In this document: one piece after another, positions 25,899 to 35,196 of the stretch
Numbering within the stretch: position 1 is the stretch's first letter
How the letters are laid out: every line of letters starts with the position of its first letter
Source: an uncultured Bacillota bacterium
Lineage (GTDB): Bacteria > Bacillota > Clostridia > Peptostreptococcales > Anaerovoracaceae
Length of the DNA stretch: 64,000 nucleotides
Direction of reading: 5' to 3'
Assembly: GCA_949287095.1 (NCBI GenBank)
Contig: CASEFA010000006.1
Span: forward strand, 1-64,000
The notes under the pieces: generated by a model
Told to the model about the DNA's origin: nothing
The model's database searches: none
What the model saw: the letters and a program-made list of their open reading frames with translations, nothing else
Made by a program: the position numbers and the translations under genes

Positions 25899-28800
25899 GA
25901 GACTGGAAATGCACGGGTTTAAATCCTTTGCCGATCCGGTAGTAATAGAATTCCACGAGGGTGTCACTTGCGTGGTGGGCCCTAACGGAAGCGGAAAGAG
26001 TAACATAAGCGATGCCATCAGATGGGTGCTGGGAGAACAGAGCCCTAAGGCTCTGCGAGGTGGAAAGATGGAAGAGGTAATCTTCGCCGGAACGGCCAGC
26101 AGAAGATCTCGCGGCATGGCAGAGGTTACTCTTGTAATAGACAATTCGGCGGGAATCCTCGACATAGATTACAACGAGGTTGCTATAACCAGGCGCATGT
26201 ACCGCTCCGGTGAGAGCGAATACCTGATAAACAACAACCAGTGCAGATTGAGAGACATCAGAGAGCTCATCATGGATACAGGCATCGGTGTGGACGGATA
26301 TTCCATAATCGGACAGGGAAAGATTTCCGATATAGTGAGCAATAAGCCGGAAAGCCGCAGGGAGATATTCGAAGAGGCCGCCGGAGTTGTCATGTACAAA
26401 AGCCGCAAGGCCGAAGCCGAGAGAAAGCTGGAGACGTCGTCTGTAAATCTGGACAGGGTAAACGATATCATAGGTGAAATCGAAGACAGAATAGACGGTC
26501 TTAAGGAGGACAGCGAAAAGGCTTCTGAATACCTTGAGCTCAGGGACAGGTATGAGGAGCTGGAGATAAACATATCATTAAGAACTATCGACAGCCTTAC
26601 GGAGAAAAACAACGAGTACAGAAGAGATATTGAAAATCTTGCGGCTTCAGCCGAAAAGCTTTCCGAAGGCAAGAGAGAATCCGACGAATCCTTTGCAAAA
26701 CTCGAAGCTGAAAACGGAGCTCTCGAGGAGAGTGAAAGACAGCTGAGAGACGAGATAATGGCTCTTACCGAAGAGATAGGAAGCATAGAAAATGCAGGGA
26801 AGCTTTCGGAACAGAGGCTTCAGACCATAGCAAGGGACAGAGAACGGCTTTCAGATGAAGTCTCGGTACTGAAGGAAAAGCTTCAGATTGAGGAAAAAAA
26901 CCTTGAAAACATCAGAGACTCTCACGCAGAGCGTACAAAGGACGCCGAGAATGCGGAAGCCCTTTACACCTCTCTCAGAGAAAAGCACCTTCAGCTTACG
27001 GGAAAGGCAGAAGAAATAAGAAGCGCCGCCGCGGGAGGAAACGACCGCATATTCTCGCTTCATGCATCTCTGTCAGAAAAAGAGGGCGAGATAAAGTCCA
27101 TGGCCGGACTTCTGGAAGGGCTTGAGAGAAGGCGGGACAGCCTGACCGCGGATAACGCCGGTGCGGAAAAGAATCTTAACTATCTCAGAGAACAGCTTTC
27201 TGAAGCCGGATTTGCCGCAAAGTCCGCCGAGGAGAAGATTTCAGAACTTGAAAAGGAAATCGCTGCAAGCGAGGGCAGAAAGGCCGAATCCGAAAAGGAA
27301 CTGAAATCTCTGAACATGGAGAGTTCCGAACTTAAGATAGAGCTTGGAAGACTTATCTCCAGAAAACGGACCATAGAGGAGATGGAAGCCAACTTTGAAG
27401 GCTATAACATGGCCGTAAAGACCGTGATGAAATCGTCTCTTAAGGGCATATACGGAACTGCCGCATCCCTTATGGAGGTTCCGGAAGGTCTTGAAATTGC
27501 AGTAGAAACAGCCATGGGGGCGTCTATGCAGAATATTGTCTGCGATAGAGACGAGGACGCAAAAAAAGCCGTAAATCTGTTGAAGTCGGAAAAGGCAGGA
27601 AGAGCGACATTTCTTCCTTTGGAATCGGTAAAAGGTTATGACAGCGACGCCGCCCTTAAGCTGAAGGACAGATCCGGTTTCATAGGAAGGGCATCGGACT
27701 GTGTCACCTACGACAAAAAATTCAGCGGTATATTTTCATATCTGCTTGGAAGAGCGGTTATAGTAAAGGATATGGATTCCGCCATAGCCATGTCTAAAAT
27801 CGCGGCTTCAGGTCTCAGGTTCGTAACCCTTGGAGGAGAGGTTATAAATCCTTCCGGGGCCATTACGGGCGGCGCTTATAAGAATAAGACGGCCAATATT
27901 CTCGAGAGAAAGAGAGAAATCGCAAATCTGGAAAAGTCCGTTTCCGATGCGGAAAAATCCATTGAGGAGATGGCCTCGAAAAAGGAAAACCTCGAAAGAG
28001 TAATAGCGAGAAGCGGTGAGGAGGCGGCGGATTTAAGAGACGAGCTCCGCCAGATACAGCTTCAGAACACCGCTTTACAGGGTACTGTCAGATCTCTTTC
28101 CGACAGAATATCCGAGGCGGGTGCATCCGGTGATAAGACGGCAAGAGAAATGTCCGCCATCGACGATGAGATAAAGGGCATAGAGGCCAGAACGAAGACT
28201 TTGTCGGATGAAGCCGAGTCAATAAGGAACGCCATAAGCGAAACTACCGAGGAAACCGAAAAGCTTATGTCGGAGGGAGAAGCTCTTTCTTCCCATATCA
28301 GGGAAGCGGAGCGCGAAATGACAGAGGCAAGGATTGCCGTAAACGCCGTGCGCTCAGAGCTTGACGGAAGCCTTTCCCTTCTTAAGAGGATTGAGGATGC
28401 CGCAGCCGATTACAGAAATCAGATAGATGCCAGGGAAGCCGAGGTTAAGGAACTTGAGGCTGAAAGGCAGAAAATCGTCTCGGGAGAAACGACATCGGAG
28501 GACGTTTCCCTGAAGAGAGAGGAAAAGACGGCCGCCGAGGAAAAGCTGGGAGATATTGTGGCCAAAAGGCGGATAATCGCCGAAAAGAGAGCTGCAGTAT
28601 CCGGAGAGATATCTTCCTTTGCGGAGAGAATAAACTCCATAACCGACCAGAAGTACCAGCTCGAGCTCAGACTTGGAAAGAACGAAAACCAGATAGAAAA
28701 CCATAAGAACAGGCTTTGGGACGAATTTGAAAAATCCTATGCGGAAGCGGCTTCTTTGAGAAAGGAAAACTTCGCTGTTACCCCTGCGGCAAAGGAAAGC

Positions 28801-29436
28801 AGGGCGATAAGAAACAGGATGAGAGAACTTGGCGACGTCAACGTCGGAGCCATAGCCGAATACAGGTCAGTCAGTGAGAGATACGAGTTTCTTACCGGTC
28901 AGCGTGAGGACATACTCAAGGCAAGAGACGAACTTAAATCTATCATTTCCGACATGGATAAGAATATCAGGGCCAGGTTCAAGGACAGCTTTGACAGGAT
29001 AGTCGCCGAGTTTGAAAGCACCTTCATAGAGCTTTTCGGCGGAGGTCATGCGGAGCTGAGAATGGAGGACGACAGCAACCCGCTGGAATCCGGTATTGAC
29101 ATTATCGCTCAGCCTCCGGGAAAGAAGCTTCAGAACATAAATCTGATGAGCGGCGGAGAAAAGACCATGACGGCCATTGCGCTCATGTTTGCCGTGCTTA
29201 AGACGAGGCCTGCTCCGTTCTGCATTCTGGACGAGGTGGAGGCGGCTCTTGACGACGCCAACATCGACAGGTTTGCAAAATACCTGAGAAACTTCGACAA
29301 TATCCAGTTCACACTGATAACCCACCAGAAGGCCACCATGGAGCATGCCGACGTTCTCTACGGCGTGACTATGCCTGAAAGAGGAATATCTGAAGTTCTC
29401 AGCCTGAGGCTGGGAGACGACTTTGAGCTTGATTAA
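25888..29436 (+). CDS. smc: Chromosome segregation ATPase SMC
   Basis: Condensin core subunit, 1182 residues. N-terminal head: FKSFADPVVIEF and Walker A GPNGSGKSN near 32-40, with WVLGEQSPKALRGGKMEEVIF. Two long coiled coils flank a hinge at about 500-660 (YGTAASLMEV, AITGGAYKNK). C-terminal head: signature LMSGGEKTMTAIALMFA and Walker B FCILDEVEAALDDAN. GGAGG precedes the ATG. No scpA/scpB genes are in the window. ftsY follows 23 bases downstream. Confidence 0.97.
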   Translation: MYFKRLEMHGFKSFADPVVIEFHEGVTCVVGPNGSGKSNISDAIRWVLGEQSPKALRGGKMEEVIFAGTASRRSRGMAEVTLVIDNSAGILDIDYNEVAITRRMYRSGESEYLINNNQCRLRDIRELIMDTGIGVDGYSIIGQGKISDIVSNKPESRREIFEEAAGVVMYKSRKAEAERKLETSSVNLDRVNDIIGEIEDRIDGLKEDSEKASEYLELRDRYEELEINISLRTIDSLTEKNNEYRRDIENLAASAEKLSEGKRESDESFAKLEAENGALEESERQLRDEIMALTEEIGSIENAGKLSEQRLQTIARDRERLSDEVSVLKEKLQIEEKNLENIRDSHAERTKDAENAEALYTSLREKHLQLTGKAEEIRSAAAGGNDRIFSLHASLSEKEGEIKSMAGLLEGLERRRDSLTADNAGAEKNLNYLREQLSEAGFAAKSAEEKISELEKEIAASEGRKAESEKELKSLNMESSELKIELGRLISRKRTIEEMEANFEGYNMAVKTVMKSSLKGIYGTAASLMEVPEGLEIAVETAMGASMQNIVCDRDEDAKKAVNLLKSEKAGRATFLPLESVKGYDSDAALKLKDRSGFIGRASDCVTYDKKFSGIFSYLLGRAVIVKDMDSAIAMSKIAASGLRFVTLGGEVINPSGAITGGAYKNKTANILERKREIANLEKSVSDAEKSIEEMASKKENLERVIARSGEEAADLRDELRQIQLQNTALQGTVRSLSDRISEAGASGDKTAREMSAIDDEIKGIEARTKTLSDEAESIRNAISETTEETEKLMSEGEALSSHIREAEREMTEARIAVNAVRSELDGSLSLLKRIEDAAADYRNQIDAREAEVKELEAERQKIVSGETTSEDVSLKREEKTAAEEKLGDIVAKRRIIAEKRAAVSGEISSFAERINSITDQKYQLELRLGKNENQIENHKNRLWDEFEKSYAEAASLRKENFAVTPAAKESRAIRNRMRELGDVNVGAIAEYRSVSERYEFLTGQREDILKARDELKSIISDMDKNIRARFKDSFDRIVAEFESTFIELFGGGHAELRMEDDSNPLESGIDIIAQPPGKKLQNINLMSGGEKTMTAIALMFAVLKTRPAPFCILDEVEAALDDANIDRFAKYLRNFDNIQFTLITHQKATMEHADVLYGVTMPERGISEVLSLRLGDDFELD

Positions 29437-29459
29437 ACATAACTGAAAGGATATAATAT

Positions 29460-30362
29460 ATGGCTATTATAGGTGAAAAGAAAAAAGGCTTTTTCGGCAG
29501 ACTCTCTGAGAGAATCGGAGACGTGATTATGGCGAGACCTTCCATAGACGAGGATATGCTCGACGAGCTTGAGGAAATCCTCATAACCTCCGATATAGGA
29601 ATGGACACCACCGTAAACATCATGGAAAGGCTGAGAGAGAAGATCAAGACAGAGAGAATCTCTGAGCCTGAGGCGGTGAAAGGCGCTCTTGCCGAGGTAA
29701 TAGCCGGTATAATGGATAAGGGAGAGAGGCAGGCTTTGACGGAGGAGACACCCCTCGTAATTCTCGTCACGGGAATAAACGGGGGAGGAAAGACCACTTC
29801 CATAGCAAAGCTGGGCTACCGTCTGAAAAGCCGTGGAAAGACCGTAATGTTTGCGGCTGCGGATACGTTCAGAGCCGCGGCGGCGGAGCAGCTTTCTCTC
29901 TGGGGAGAGAGAACCGGAATTCCTGTGGTAAGGCACGCCGAAGGGGCGGATCCGTCCGCAGTCATCTTTGACGCCATTCAGTCGGCAAAGGCCAGGGGAA
30001 TCGACGTGCTCATATGCGACACGGCAGGACGTCTTCAGACGAGCAAGAACCTGATGAAGGAGCTTGAGAAGATGAACCGTGTGATTTCGAGAGAGTACGG
30101 CGAAGCGGCGAGAGAGACTCTCCTGGTTCTCGATGCGACGACGGGAAAGAACGCCATATCCCAGGCTAAGGAATTTAACGAAGCCGCTGAGATTACCGGA
30201 ATAATACTTACAAAGCTGGACGGAACCGCAAGAGGCGGAATAGCCGTTACAGTGACTGACGAGTTTGACATACCGATAAAGTTTATAGGAGTAGGGGAAA
30301 AGATGGAAGACCTTAAGGTCTTTGACCCGGAGGAATTTGCCGGAGGTATTTTCGATGAGTAA
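29460..30362 (+). CDS. ftsY: Signal recognition particle receptor FtsY
   Basis: SRP receptor GTPase, 300 residues. It lacks the long acidic A-domain of E. coli FtsY, as usual in Bacillota. NG domain: GINGGGKTTSIAKLG (P-loop), AADTFRAAAAEQL, DTAGRLQTSKNLMKEL, TKLDGTARGG, and VGEKMEDLKVFD at the end. It overlaps der by 8 bases. ffh is not adjacent here. Confidence 0.96.
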   Translation: MAIIGEKKKGFFGRLSERIGDVIMARPSIDEDMLDELEEILITSDIGMDTTVNIMERLREKIKTERISEPEAVKGALAEVIAGIMDKGERQALTEETPLVILVTGINGGGKTTSIAKLGYRLKSRGKTVMFAAADTFRAAAAEQLSLWGERTGIPVVRHAEGADPSAVIFDAIQSAKARGIDVLICDTAGRLQTSKNLMKELEKMNRVISREYGEAARETLLVLDATTGKNAISQAKEFNEAAEITGIILTKLDGTARGGIAVTVTDEFDIPIKFIGVGEKMEDLKVFDPEEFAGGIFDE

Positions 30363-31677
30363 ACCGGTTGTTGCCGTAATAGGCAGACCTAACGTGGGAA
30401 AGTCCACGTTTTTCAACAGAATAGTGGGTAAGAGGATATCCATCGTAGAGGATACTCCCGGCGTGACGAGAGACAGGATATACGCCGAAGCCGAGTGGAA
30501 CGGAATTCACTTCGGCCTCATAGACACGGGAGGCATCGAGCCCGACAGCAAGGATGTGATACTTTCACAGATGAGAGAGCAGGCTCAGGTCGCCATGGAT
30601 ATGGCTGACGTCATTCTCTTTATCGTAGACGGAAAAGAGGGCATTACGTCGGCCGACGAAGAAGTGGCGAATATGCTGAGAAGAAAGGGACGGGAGATCG
30701 TCCTCCTTGTGAACAAAATCGACAATCCGAGGAAGATTCCGGATACGTTCTATGATTTCTATTCTCTCGGCGTGGGAGAACCCATTCCCGTTTCCGCAGC
30801 AAATATGCTGAATCTGGGAGACGTTCTCGATAAGATAGTTTCAAGCTTCCCTGAAGGAGCGGGAGAAGAGGATGAAAGCACCAAGGTTGCCGTAATAGGC
30901 AAGCCAAACGTGGGTAAATCCTCTCTCATAAACAGGCTTCTTGCAGAAAAGCGGGTTATAGTATCGGACATAGCAGGAACTACCAGGGATTCCATAGATA
31001 CACCTTTCACCTGGGAGGGAGAGGACTACACCCTTATAGATACCGCCGGAATAAGAAGACAGAACAAGATAAACGAAAACATCGAGAAATACAGCGTTAT
31101 CAGGGCTGTCGCAGCCATAGAGCGTTCCGACGTGTGTCTTCTCGTCATAGATGCGACGGAGGGAATCACCGAGCAGGATAAGAGAATAGCCGGTGTTGCC
31201 CACGAAGCCGGAAAGGGCATAATCATCGTGGTGAACAAGTGGGATCTTCTGAAGAAGGAAACAAACACCATGAAGGAGTACAGGGAAACCATAGAGGCTG
31301 AGCTTCCGTTCCTTTCGTATGCGCCGACCCTCTTCATTTCCGTCCTTACGGGACAAAGAGTGCAGGAGGTCATGAAGACGGTCAAGACCGTTGCGGAAAA
31401 CAGGTCCATGAGAGTTCCTACGGGACAGCTTAACAGCCTCATTTCCGATGCCGTTATGATGAAGCAGCCGCCTTCCGACAAAGGTAAGAGACTTAAAATA
31501 TATTATGTAACCCAGGTTGGAATAAGGCCGCCTCTCTTCTCGTTCCAGATAAACAAGAGAGAGCTCATGCACTTCTCATATGCAAGATATCTGGAGAACA
31601 AGATCAGAGAAGCCTTCAACTTCGACGGTACGTCGGTTAAATTTGTATTCAGGGAAAAAGGAGAAAAAGAGCAGTAA
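30355..31677 (+). CDS. der: Ribosome biogenesis GTPase Der (EngA)
   Basis: Double GTPase needed for 50S assembly. 440 residues, starting MSKPVVAVIGRPNVGKST. GTPase 1 has GRPNVGKS, DTGG and NKID; GTPase 2 has GKPNVGKSS near residue 182, DTAGIR and NKWD. The C-terminal KH-like domain ends around KFVFREKGEKEQ. I chose ATG 30355 because GGAGG lies just upstream and the family begins at this point; an upstream in-frame ATG at 30322 adds 11 unrelated residues inside ftsY. Shares its stop with the plsY start. Confidence 0.96.
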   Translation: MSKPVVAVIGRPNVGKSTFFNRIVGKRISIVEDTPGVTRDRIYAEAEWNGIHFGLIDTGGIEPDSKDVILSQMREQAQVAMDMADVILFIVDGKEGITSADEEVANMLRRKGREIVLLVNKIDNPRKIPDTFYDFYSLGVGEPIPVSAANMLNLGDVLDKIVSSFPEGAGEEDESTKVAVIGKPNVGKSSLINRLLAEKRVIVSDIAGTTRDSIDTPFTWEGEDYTLIDTAGIRRQNKINENIEKYSVIRAVAAIERSDVCLLVIDATEGITEQDKRIAGVAHEAGKGIIIVVNKWDLLKKETNTMKEYRETIEAELPFLSYAPTLFISVLTGQRVQEVMKTVKTVAENRSMRVPTGQLNSLISDAVMMKQPPSDKGKRLKIYYVTQVGIRPPLFSFQINKRELMHFSYARYLENKIREAFNFDGTSVKFVFREKGEKEQ

Positions 31678-32264
31678 TGGACAATCTCTATTTCGTTTTG
31701 GCAGTGGTAATCGCATATCTTCTCGGAAATATATCGCCTTCCACCATACTTGCGAAAATGGCCGGCAAGGATATAAAGAAAGAAGGAAGCGGAAACGCCG
31801 GAACCACCAACGCTCTCAGAGTTCTCGGAAAGAAGGCGGCCCTCATAACCCTTGTTATAGATATCGGAAAAGGCGTCGTTGCCGTTTTACTGGGCGGAAT
31901 TATTTCCGGACCGGAAGCTGCGATGATATGCGCTCCTGCCGTATTTATCGGACACGTGTGGCCCGTTCTCCTTAAATTCAAAGGAGGAAAGGGCGTGGCG
32001 ACGGCGTTCGGTACGCTCCTTGCCGTAAACTGGCAGCTGGCGCTCATCTGCCTGGGAATTGTAATCGTAGTGGTCGTTCTTACGAGGATGGTTTCTCTTG
32101 GTTCGGTTACGGCAGCGGTGTGTTTTGTGGTTCTGGCTCATTTCATGGAGCCGGGCTTCTTCTGGCCCGGACTTGTTATGGCGGTTATTCTCATTTTCAA
32201 GCACAGAGCCAATATAGGGCGCATAATCCGTGGAGAAGAGAACAGAATAAGCTTTAAGAAATAG
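31677..32264 (+). CDS. plsY: Glycerol-3-phosphate acyltransferase PlsY
   Basis: Membrane enzyme that moves acyl from acyl-phosphate (made by PlsX) to glycerol-3-phosphate. 195 residues, about five helices. Family motifs: YLLGNISPSTILAK, GSGNAGTTNALRVLGKKAA and KFKGGKGVATAFG. The ATG overlaps the der stop by one base. gpsA, which makes the glycerol-3-phosphate, is the next gene, so substrate supply and use are adjacent. Confidence 0.96.
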   Translation: MDNLYFVLAVVIAYLLGNISPSTILAKMAGKDIKKEGSGNAGTTNALRVLGKKAALITLVIDIGKGVVAVLLGGIISGPEAAMICAPAVFIGHVWPVLLKFKGGKGVATAFGTLLAVNWQLALICLGIVIVVVVLTRMVSLGSVTAAVCFVVLAHFMEPGFFWPGLVMAVILIFKHRANIGRIIRGEENRISFKK

Positions 32265-32281
32265 ACTTAAGGAGAATTCAT

Positions 32282-33289
32282 ATGAAAATCGGTGTAATAG
32301 GCGCTGGAAGCTGGGGAACGGCCCTGTCCGTCCTCCTTGAAAGAAAAGGTATGGAAGTTACGGTGACCGGAAGAAACAGAGATCACCTTAAAGCCATGAA
32401 AAAGGAGAGGGAAAACAGAAAGTATCTTCCGGGCGTAACTCTGGGGGATGGAATATCCTTCGTATATACCATGGAAGAGGCGGTAAAGGACGCCGACATC
32501 GTCATGTTTTCCGTTCCCGCTCAGACCTTCAGGGAAAACTTCAGCAAATGTCTTCCGTATCTCGCAGGCGATGCCATCATCGTAAACGTTGCAAAGGGCA
32601 TAGAGCAGGGAAGCCTTAAAAGGCTTTCGGAAATAGCTTCCGAGCTGAAGCCAGGAGTGAAGTATGCCGTTCTGTCAGGCCCTTCTCACGCAGAGGAGGT
32701 GGGAAAAATGCTTCCTACTACCGTTACCGTGACCTCAGAGGATGAGGACGTGGCAAAAAAAGTCCAGGAAGTATTTATGACGGACAGGTTCAGGGTCTAT
32801 ACCAACAGGGACGTAATCGGAACGGAACTGGGAGGCGCACTGAAGAACATAATGGCTCTCGGAGCAGGAATATCCGACGGATACGGATTCGGAGACAATG
32901 CAAAGGCAGCACTTATGACGAGGGGTCTTGCCGAGATCACAAGGCTTGGTCTTGCCATGGGCGCAAAGGCTGAAACCTTCGCAGGCCTTGCGGGAATCGG
33001 AGACCTTATCGTGACCTGCACCAGTATGCATTCCAGAAACAGAAGATGCGGCATACTCATAGGAAACGGAATAAAGCCTGCCGAAGCGGTGAAGGAAATC
33101 GGCATGGTCGTCGAGGGCATATATACGGCGTCTGCGGCCGGGGCTCTTGCCGATAAATACGGCGTTGAAATGCCTATTACGGAGACTCTCAATCTCTGCA
33201 TAGAAGAAAAGATTACCGCGGCCGATGCGATTACAAGACTGATGGGCAGAAGCCCTAAGAGCGAAGGCCACGAAAGCTACGGAATGTAA
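32282..33289 (+). CDS. gpsA: NAD(P)-dependent glycerol-3-phosphate dehydrogenase
   Basis: Reduces dihydroxyacetone phosphate to sn-glycerol-3-phosphate for phospholipids. 335 residues. N-terminal dinucleotide motif GVIGAGSWGTALSV, then VNVAKGIEQGS, SGPSHAEEVGKMLPT, GGALKNIMALGAGISDG (with the catalytic Lys) and CTSMHSRNRRCG. AAGGAG precedes the ATG. Placed after plsY. Confidence 0.96.
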   Translation: MKIGVIGAGSWGTALSVLLERKGMEVTVTGRNRDHLKAMKKERENRKYLPGVTLGDGISFVYTMEEAVKDADIVMFSVPAQTFRENFSKCLPYLAGDAIIVNVAKGIEQGSLKRLSEIASELKPGVKYAVLSGPSHAEEVGKMLPTTVTVTSEDEDVAKKVQEVFMTDRFRVYTNRDVIGTELGGALKNIMALGAGISDGYGFGDNAKAALMTRGLAEITRLGLAMGAKAETFAGLAGIGDLIVTCTSMHSRNRRCGILIGNGIKPAEAVKEIGMVVEGIYTASAAGALADKYGVEMPITETLNLCIEEKITAADAITRLMGRSPKSEGHESYGM

Positions 33290-33325
33290 GCTTTCAGATT
33301 TTGACAGAAGGATATTTCACAGATC

Positions 33326-34636
33326 ATGATAAGAAAATTTCACATAACCACTTTCGGATGTCAGATGAACGAACATGACTCGGAGATTATCGCAGGACTC
33401 CTGACGGAGGACGGATACGTTGAGACCGATAACAGAGACGACGCCGACGTGGTGATTATAAATACGTGCAGCATAAGGGAAAACGCCGACAAAAGATTTT
33501 TCGGCACGCTGGGTCAGCTGAAGAAGAGAAAAGAGCGGGAAGAGGATCTTATGGTATGTGTCTGCGGGTGCATGATGCAGCAGCAGCACATAATCGATAC
33601 CATCAAGGCAAAATATCCCTGGGTCGACGTTATATTCGGAACTCATAACATAGACGCATTTCCGAGACTTCTCAGAAATGCATATTCGGAAAAGACGAAG
33701 CAGAGGGAGATACTTGAAGGCGGCGGAGATATCGTCGAAGGACTTCCGGCAATAAGAAAATTCAAGTCCAAGGCTCTCGTAAACATAATGTACGGATGCA
33801 ATAACTTCTGCACCTACTGTATAGTTCCGTATACCCGCGGAAGAGAGAGGAGCAGAAGCCCTGAGGCCATCGTCGATGAGGTGAGAAAGCTCGTTTCCGA
33901 CGGTGTAAAGGAGGTCATGCTCTTAGGACAGAACGTGAACTCGTACAGCGGTGGGGATACGGATTTTGCAGGGCTCATATACATGCTTAACGATATAGAG
34001 GGTCTCGAGAGAATCCGGTTTATGACCAGCCATCCAAAGGATCTTTCGGACAGGCTCATAAAGGCTTATGTCGACTGCGACAAGCTCTGCAAGAACATAC
34101 ATCTTCCCGTTCAGGCAGGCTCCTCTGCGGTTTTAAAGAGGATGAATAGGCATTATGACAGGGAAAAATATCTGAGCCTTGTGGAAAAGCTTAAGGAGGC
34201 AGTTCCCGGCATAACCATTTCAACGGATATCATAGTAGGATTTCCGGGGGAAACGGAAGAGGATTTCGAGGAGACGCTGAGCCTTGTGCGTCAGGTCGAA
34301 TACGATTCGGCGTTTACATTCCTCTACTCCGTCAGAAAGGGAACTCCGGCGGAGAGATATGAGGACCAGATTCCCGAGGAGGTAAAGCACGAGAGATTCA
34401 ACCGTCTCGTGGAGCTGATAAACGGGATAAGCGCCCGAAAGAACAGAGCATATGAAGGAAGAGTAGAAAAGGTTTTAGTCGAAGGACCGGGTAAGACGGG
34501 AGAAAATATATATTCAGGACGTACCGACGGATTCAAGCTGGTCAATTTCTATTCGGAAAAGGATCTGACCGGAGAAACAGTCGATATTGAAATAACGAGA
34601 GGAAAGACATTCAGTCTTGAAGGCCGCCTTGTATAG
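33326..34636 (+). CDS. miaB: tRNA-2-methylthio-N6-dimethylallyladenosine synthase MiaB
   Basis: Radical SAM methylthiotransferase acting on A37 of tRNAs. 436 residues. UPF0004 domain begins TTFGCQMNEHDSE with Cys ligands later in NTCSIRE and CGCMMQQ; the radical SAM cluster is CNNFCTYCIVPYTRGRE; TRAM domain at the C-terminus (VEGPGKTGENIYSGRTDGFKLV). The distinction from RimO and MtaB rests on the QMNEHDSE start and the PYTRGRERSR phrase. It stands downstream of gpsA; mutS/mutL, often next in Clostridia, is absent. Confidence 0.94.
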   Translation: MIRKFHITTFGCQMNEHDSEIIAGLLTEDGYVETDNRDDADVVIINTCSIRENADKRFFGTLGQLKKRKEREEDLMVCVCGCMMQQQHIIDTIKAKYPWVDVIFGTHNIDAFPRLLRNAYSEKTKQREILEGGGDIVEGLPAIRKFKSKALVNIMYGCNNFCTYCIVPYTRGRERSRSPEAIVDEVRKLVSDGVKEVMLLGQNVNSYSGGDTDFAGLIYMLNDIEGLERIRFMTSHPKDLSDRLIKAYVDCDKLCKNIHLPVQAGSSAVLKRMNRHYDREKYLSLVEKLKEAVPGITISTDIIVGFPGETEEDFEETLSLVRQVEYDSAFTFLYSVRKGTPAERYEDQIPEEVKHERFNRLVELINGISARKNRAYEGRVEKVLVEGPGKTGENIYSGRTDGFKLVNFYSEKDLTGETVDIEITRGKTFSLEGRLV

Positions 34637-34660
34637 GGCGCCGGGAAAGGAGTATTAAAA

Positions 34661-35194
34661 ATGAGAAACGATTTAGGACTTATACACATCTATTGCGGAG
34701 AGGGAAAAGGAAAGACCACCTGTGCAGTAGGACTTACGGTGAGAGCCTCGGGATACGGGCTGAAGGTTTTGTTCATGCAGTTCCTGAAGACGGGAAAGAG
34801 CAGCGAGCTTAAAGTTCTTTCAGGCCTGGACGGCGTAGATATTTTAGAGACTACGCCTGTCACAAAGTTTTCCTTCCAGATGACCGACGAGGAAAAAGAA
34901 GAAACGAGAAGAATAAGCGCGAAGGAAATAGCAGACGCGGCAAAAGCGACCGAGGGAGGAGCATACGATATGCTCGTAATGGATGAAACCCTTGGAGCCA
35001 TAGAGGCGGGACTTTTAGACGAGAAGGTTGTAATAGATTTTCTTAAGAACAAGCCGGAGCATCTTGAGGTGGTTCTTACGGGAAGATATCCGTCCGATGA
35101 GCTCGTAGAGCTTGCTGACTACGTTTCAAGAATCGACAAAGTTAAGCATCCTTACGACAGAGGCATTAAAGCCAGAAAGGGTATAGAGGCGTAA
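34661..35194 (+). CDS. cobO: Cob(I)alamin adenosyltransferase, CobO/BtuR type
   Basis: 177 residues. P-loop GEGKGKTT at 13-20, then FMQFLKTGKSSELK, MLVMDETLGAIEAGLL and VVLTGRYPSDELVELADYVS. Converts cob(I)alamin or corrinoid precursors to the adenosyl form. No other cobalamin synthesis or B12-dependent enzyme gene is nearby, apart from the QueG-like protein (cobalamin-using family) 29 kb away. AAAGGAG precedes the ATG. The next gene begins 3 bases after its stop, so it may be co-transcribed with the ATP-grasp and MurT-like genes. Confidence 0.9.
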   Translation: MRNDLGLIHIYCGEGKGKTTCAVGLTVRASGYGLKVLFMQFLKTGKSSELKVLSGLDGVDILETTPVTKFSFQMTDEEKEETRRISAKEIADAAKATEGGAYDMLVMDETLGAIEAGLLDEKVVIDFLKNKPEHLEVVLTGRYPSDELVELADYVSRIDKVKHPYDRGIKARKGIEA

Positions 35195-35196
35195 AA

